This document shows positions 23,213-24,689 of a stretch of 24,689 bases of DNA, one piece after another (the stretch's first letter is position 1; each line of letters starts with the position of its first letter). The translations under genes and the position numbers were made by a program. The stretch is from Anaerolineae bacterium. GTDB lineage: Bacteria > Chloroflexota > Anaerolineae > Promineifilales > Promineifilaceae. Location: positions 1 through 24,689 of the forward strand of contig JANQGC010000285.1 of the NCBI GenBank assembly GCA_028277515.1. Direction: 5' to 3'. The notes under the pieces were generated by a model. It saw only the letters and a program-made list of their open reading frames with translations, was not told the DNA's origin and did no database searches.

Positions 23213-24016
23213 ATGACAAACAATTTTCAGAGCAGTATACGCTTAAGTTTGGAAGAATTATCTGTTGTAATTGGCCTAATTGGCTTTCCCGAGGTTGCTA
23301 AAGGATTACTATATGGTCAGCTGGGTGAAATAAGTGAAGATGAAGAAAAAGGACGTTTATATGCTGCGAACCATACCTTGCTCGCCAAAGATATACTCAA
23401 AACTCAAGGGAGTCAAACTAGGCTAAGCGAAATAATTGTCCGTCTGGTTTCGCCATTGATTAGCAATGAATATTCAATTCGTGGCAGTTTAGGTGGGGCT
23501 GGACGGGCCGAAGAGGTGCTCACCTACTACGTACGCGGTGAAAAGCTTGTCGAACATCGACTAATACTAGGTGTCGTTAATGAATTAACATATATAAAAT
23601 CGAGCGAGGGTATCGCCGAAGGTTACAGTCATTTTTTTGATATCGAGAAATGTGAATTATTTGATTGTGCTTCGTTCTCCATAAGCTCCAGTCAGTTAGA
23701 GGAGGCAAAATCAAAGGCCGCTACCGCAGAAGATAATGCTCATTCCTTTTTGATTAAGGCGGGTGTGCCGGATAAGGCTGGTCAATTATTGGCCGAGGAT
23801 TTACATCAACCCGACTATAGAGGGTCAGTAATCCGTGTAAGTTCTGTAGAAAATCAGGCTTTGAACTCCGATGAAGGCTATTTACTTCTGAAAGGTATGA
23901 GCGGTCGGGCATGGCTGATGGATATTCAGATAGACAATGACAAACCTATTCTAAACATCGAACCCGCTTCTCAGAATGCGATATCCGTAGCGACCCAAGC
24001 GTTGCTGCATAAATAA
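23213..24016 (+). CDS. Unrecognised 267-residue cytosolic protein; possible EspG-like chaperone or immunity protein
   Basis: No signal peptide or membrane helix is seen, so it should be cytosolic. Features are an N-terminal LSLEELSVVIGLIGF helix, several amphipathic strands in the middle, a DYRGSVIRV strand (about 202-210) and a final 'SGRAWLMDIQ ... ILNIEPAS ... ATQALL' strand-strand-helix pattern. Length and this terminal pattern resemble EspG, the ESX chaperone that escorts WXG-type substrates, but the match is by eye and weak. Its place directly after the glycine-zipper protein equally suits an immunity protein. AGGAGA at 23199-23204 gives a good ribosome site, 93 bases beyond the previous stop. 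The gene is clearly real; the function is open. Confidence 0.75.
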   Translation: MTNNFQSSIRLSLEELSVVIGLIGFPEVAKGLLYGQLGEISEDEEKGRLYAANHTLLAKDILKTQGSQTRLSEIIVRLVSPLISNEYSIRGSLGGAGRAEEVLTYYVRGEKLVEHRLILGVVNELTYIKSSEGIAEGYSHFFDIEKCELFDCASFSISSSQLEEAKSKAATAEDNAHSFLIKAGVPDKAGQLLAEDLHQPDYRGSVIRVSSVENQALNSDEGYLLLKGMSGRAWLMDIQIDNDKPILNIEPASQNAISVATQALLHK

Positions 24017-24126
24017 GAATTATCTAAGCAAATAACAGAAAATAAGAAAGTAACAACGAATGCTAAAAACAGTAACCAACATGACATTTATCTTAGTAAT
24101 AGTGACGTCTGGCACGTGGCGAACAG

Positions 24127-24689
24127 TGAGTCGTTTCTAAAATGTGGTGACCAGGAAAAGTCAACACCAGGTTAAGCAATATGATGTATGGCCTCGAATG
24201 CAAAAGGCGAACGATAGCCCAAGGCCGAATGCAATCGTTGCCTATTGTAAAACACTTCAATGTACTCAAAGATCGCACGCCTTGCTTCTTCATGGGTGCG
24301 AAAATGATTAAGATGGACCAATTCGTTCTTCAGCCGCGAGTAGAAACTCTCCATCGGCGCGTTGTCGTAGGTGTTGCCGCTGCGGCTCATACTCTGCTTA
24401 ATTTCTGCCTCGCCGAGCAACTTTTTGTAATCCTGACTCGCATACTGTTTACCTCGGTCAGAATGATGAATAAGTCCAGGTTGCGGTTGCCGGCGACCCA
24501 AGGCCATTTGCAAAGCTTTGCACGTCAGGATGTCCGTTTGGTGTCGTTCCATCGCCCAACCAACGATGAAACGGGAAAAGAGATCCTCAACAGTAGCCAG
24601 ATACAACCACCCTTGGCCGGTCTTGATATAAGTGATATCGGCCACCCATTTTTCGTTGACCCGCGTCGTGGAGAAATCTTGGGCCAGCA
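24127..24689 (-). mobile_element. IS3-family insertion sequence, 3' portion only
   Basis: Defined by the transposase core at 24172-24689. The element's end must lie between the stop of the 267-residue gene (24016) and 24172. IS3 ends usually start with TG; the TG at 24127 (TGAGTCGTTTC) is one candidate, others exist at 24110 and 24154. Without the other end, the terminal inverted repeat and target duplication cannot be confirmed. Confidence 0.55.
24172..24689 (-). CDS. IS3-family transposase OrfB (DDE integrase core), 5' end beyond the window
   Basis: Partial gene with the start off the right edge. The frame is open from 24689, adding LAQDFSTTRVNEKW before WVADITYI. The retroviral-integrase-type core shows all three catalytic acids: Asp in VADITYI, Asp in HHSDRGKQY and Glu in NAPMESFYSRLKNE. 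The family C-terminal signature YNRQRLHSALGYRSP is intact, as is the natural stop. OrfB of IS3 elements is normally made by frameshifting from an upstream OrfA, which would lie further right, outside the window. The catalytic half is undamaged, so the element may be active. Confidence 0.93.
   Translation of the reverse strand, partial: LAQDFSTTRVNEKWVADITYIKTGQGWLYLATVEDLFSRFIVGWAMERHQTDILTCKALQMALGRRQPQPGLIHHSDRGKQYASQDYKKLLGEAEIKQSMSRSGNTYDNAPMESFYSRLKNELVHLNHFRTHEEARRAIFEYIEVFYNRQRLHSALGYRSPFAFEAIHHIA

Overview
The window looks like chromosomal DNA from a bacterium of the Chloroflexota type, probably Anaerolineae-like. This is inferred from gene style only: Hanks-type kinases with long Pro/Thr-rich linkers and FecR-like plus thrombospondin type-3-like ectodomains, WXG100 proteins beside an FtsK/EccC-type ATPase, and moderate GC. 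No rRNA or other phylogenetic marker is present, so the assignment is tentative. Nearly everything belongs to one island that combines Ser/Thr phospho-signalling with a type VII (ESX/Ess-like) secretion system.

Layout. Positions 1-569 are AT-rich and mostly non-coding, with one good sigma70-like promoter candidate. Next comes a tight plus-strand operon: an excisionase-type HTH regulator (570-797), a membrane protein with an outside vWA domain and an inside FHA domain (827-2884), a soluble kinase (2881-3831) and a PP2C phosphatase with a transmembrane segment and an ectodomain (3852-5735). A secreted propeller-like protein (5807-7489) follows, then two receptor kinases (7604-9859, 9915-12101). 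Both carry the same FecR-like/Ca-binding-like ectodomain as the phosphatase. A minus-strand gene (12137-12748) encodes an EsaB/YukD ubiquitin-like domain fused to FHA. It is divergent from a WXG100 protein (12843-13121), which is followed by a strong intergenic hairpin and the three-ATPase-domain EccC/EssC-like motor (13283-17641).

Downstream are a second short WXG100 protein (17677-18018), a large secreted repeat protein (18142-20721), two long proteins with N-terminal WXG100 modules and different C-terminal domains (20962-22008, uncharacterised; 22124-23119, glycine-zipper), and an unrecognised 267-residue protein (23213-24016) that may be an EspG-like chaperone or an immunity protein. The window ends in an IS3-family transposase gene cut by the right edge.

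Working model (inference): membrane kinases and the opposing phosphatase sense a common extracytoplasmic cue through matching ectodomains. Their phosphothreonine signal is read by the FHA domains of the vWA protein and the YukD-like protein. The output is control of an EccC-type motor that exports WXG100 proteins and WXG-headed effectors. Known partner subunits (EccB, EccD, EccE, mycosin, EsaA, EssA, EssB) are not seen here. The transmembrane kinases have the same topology as EssB/YukC, which suggests a functional link that can be tested.
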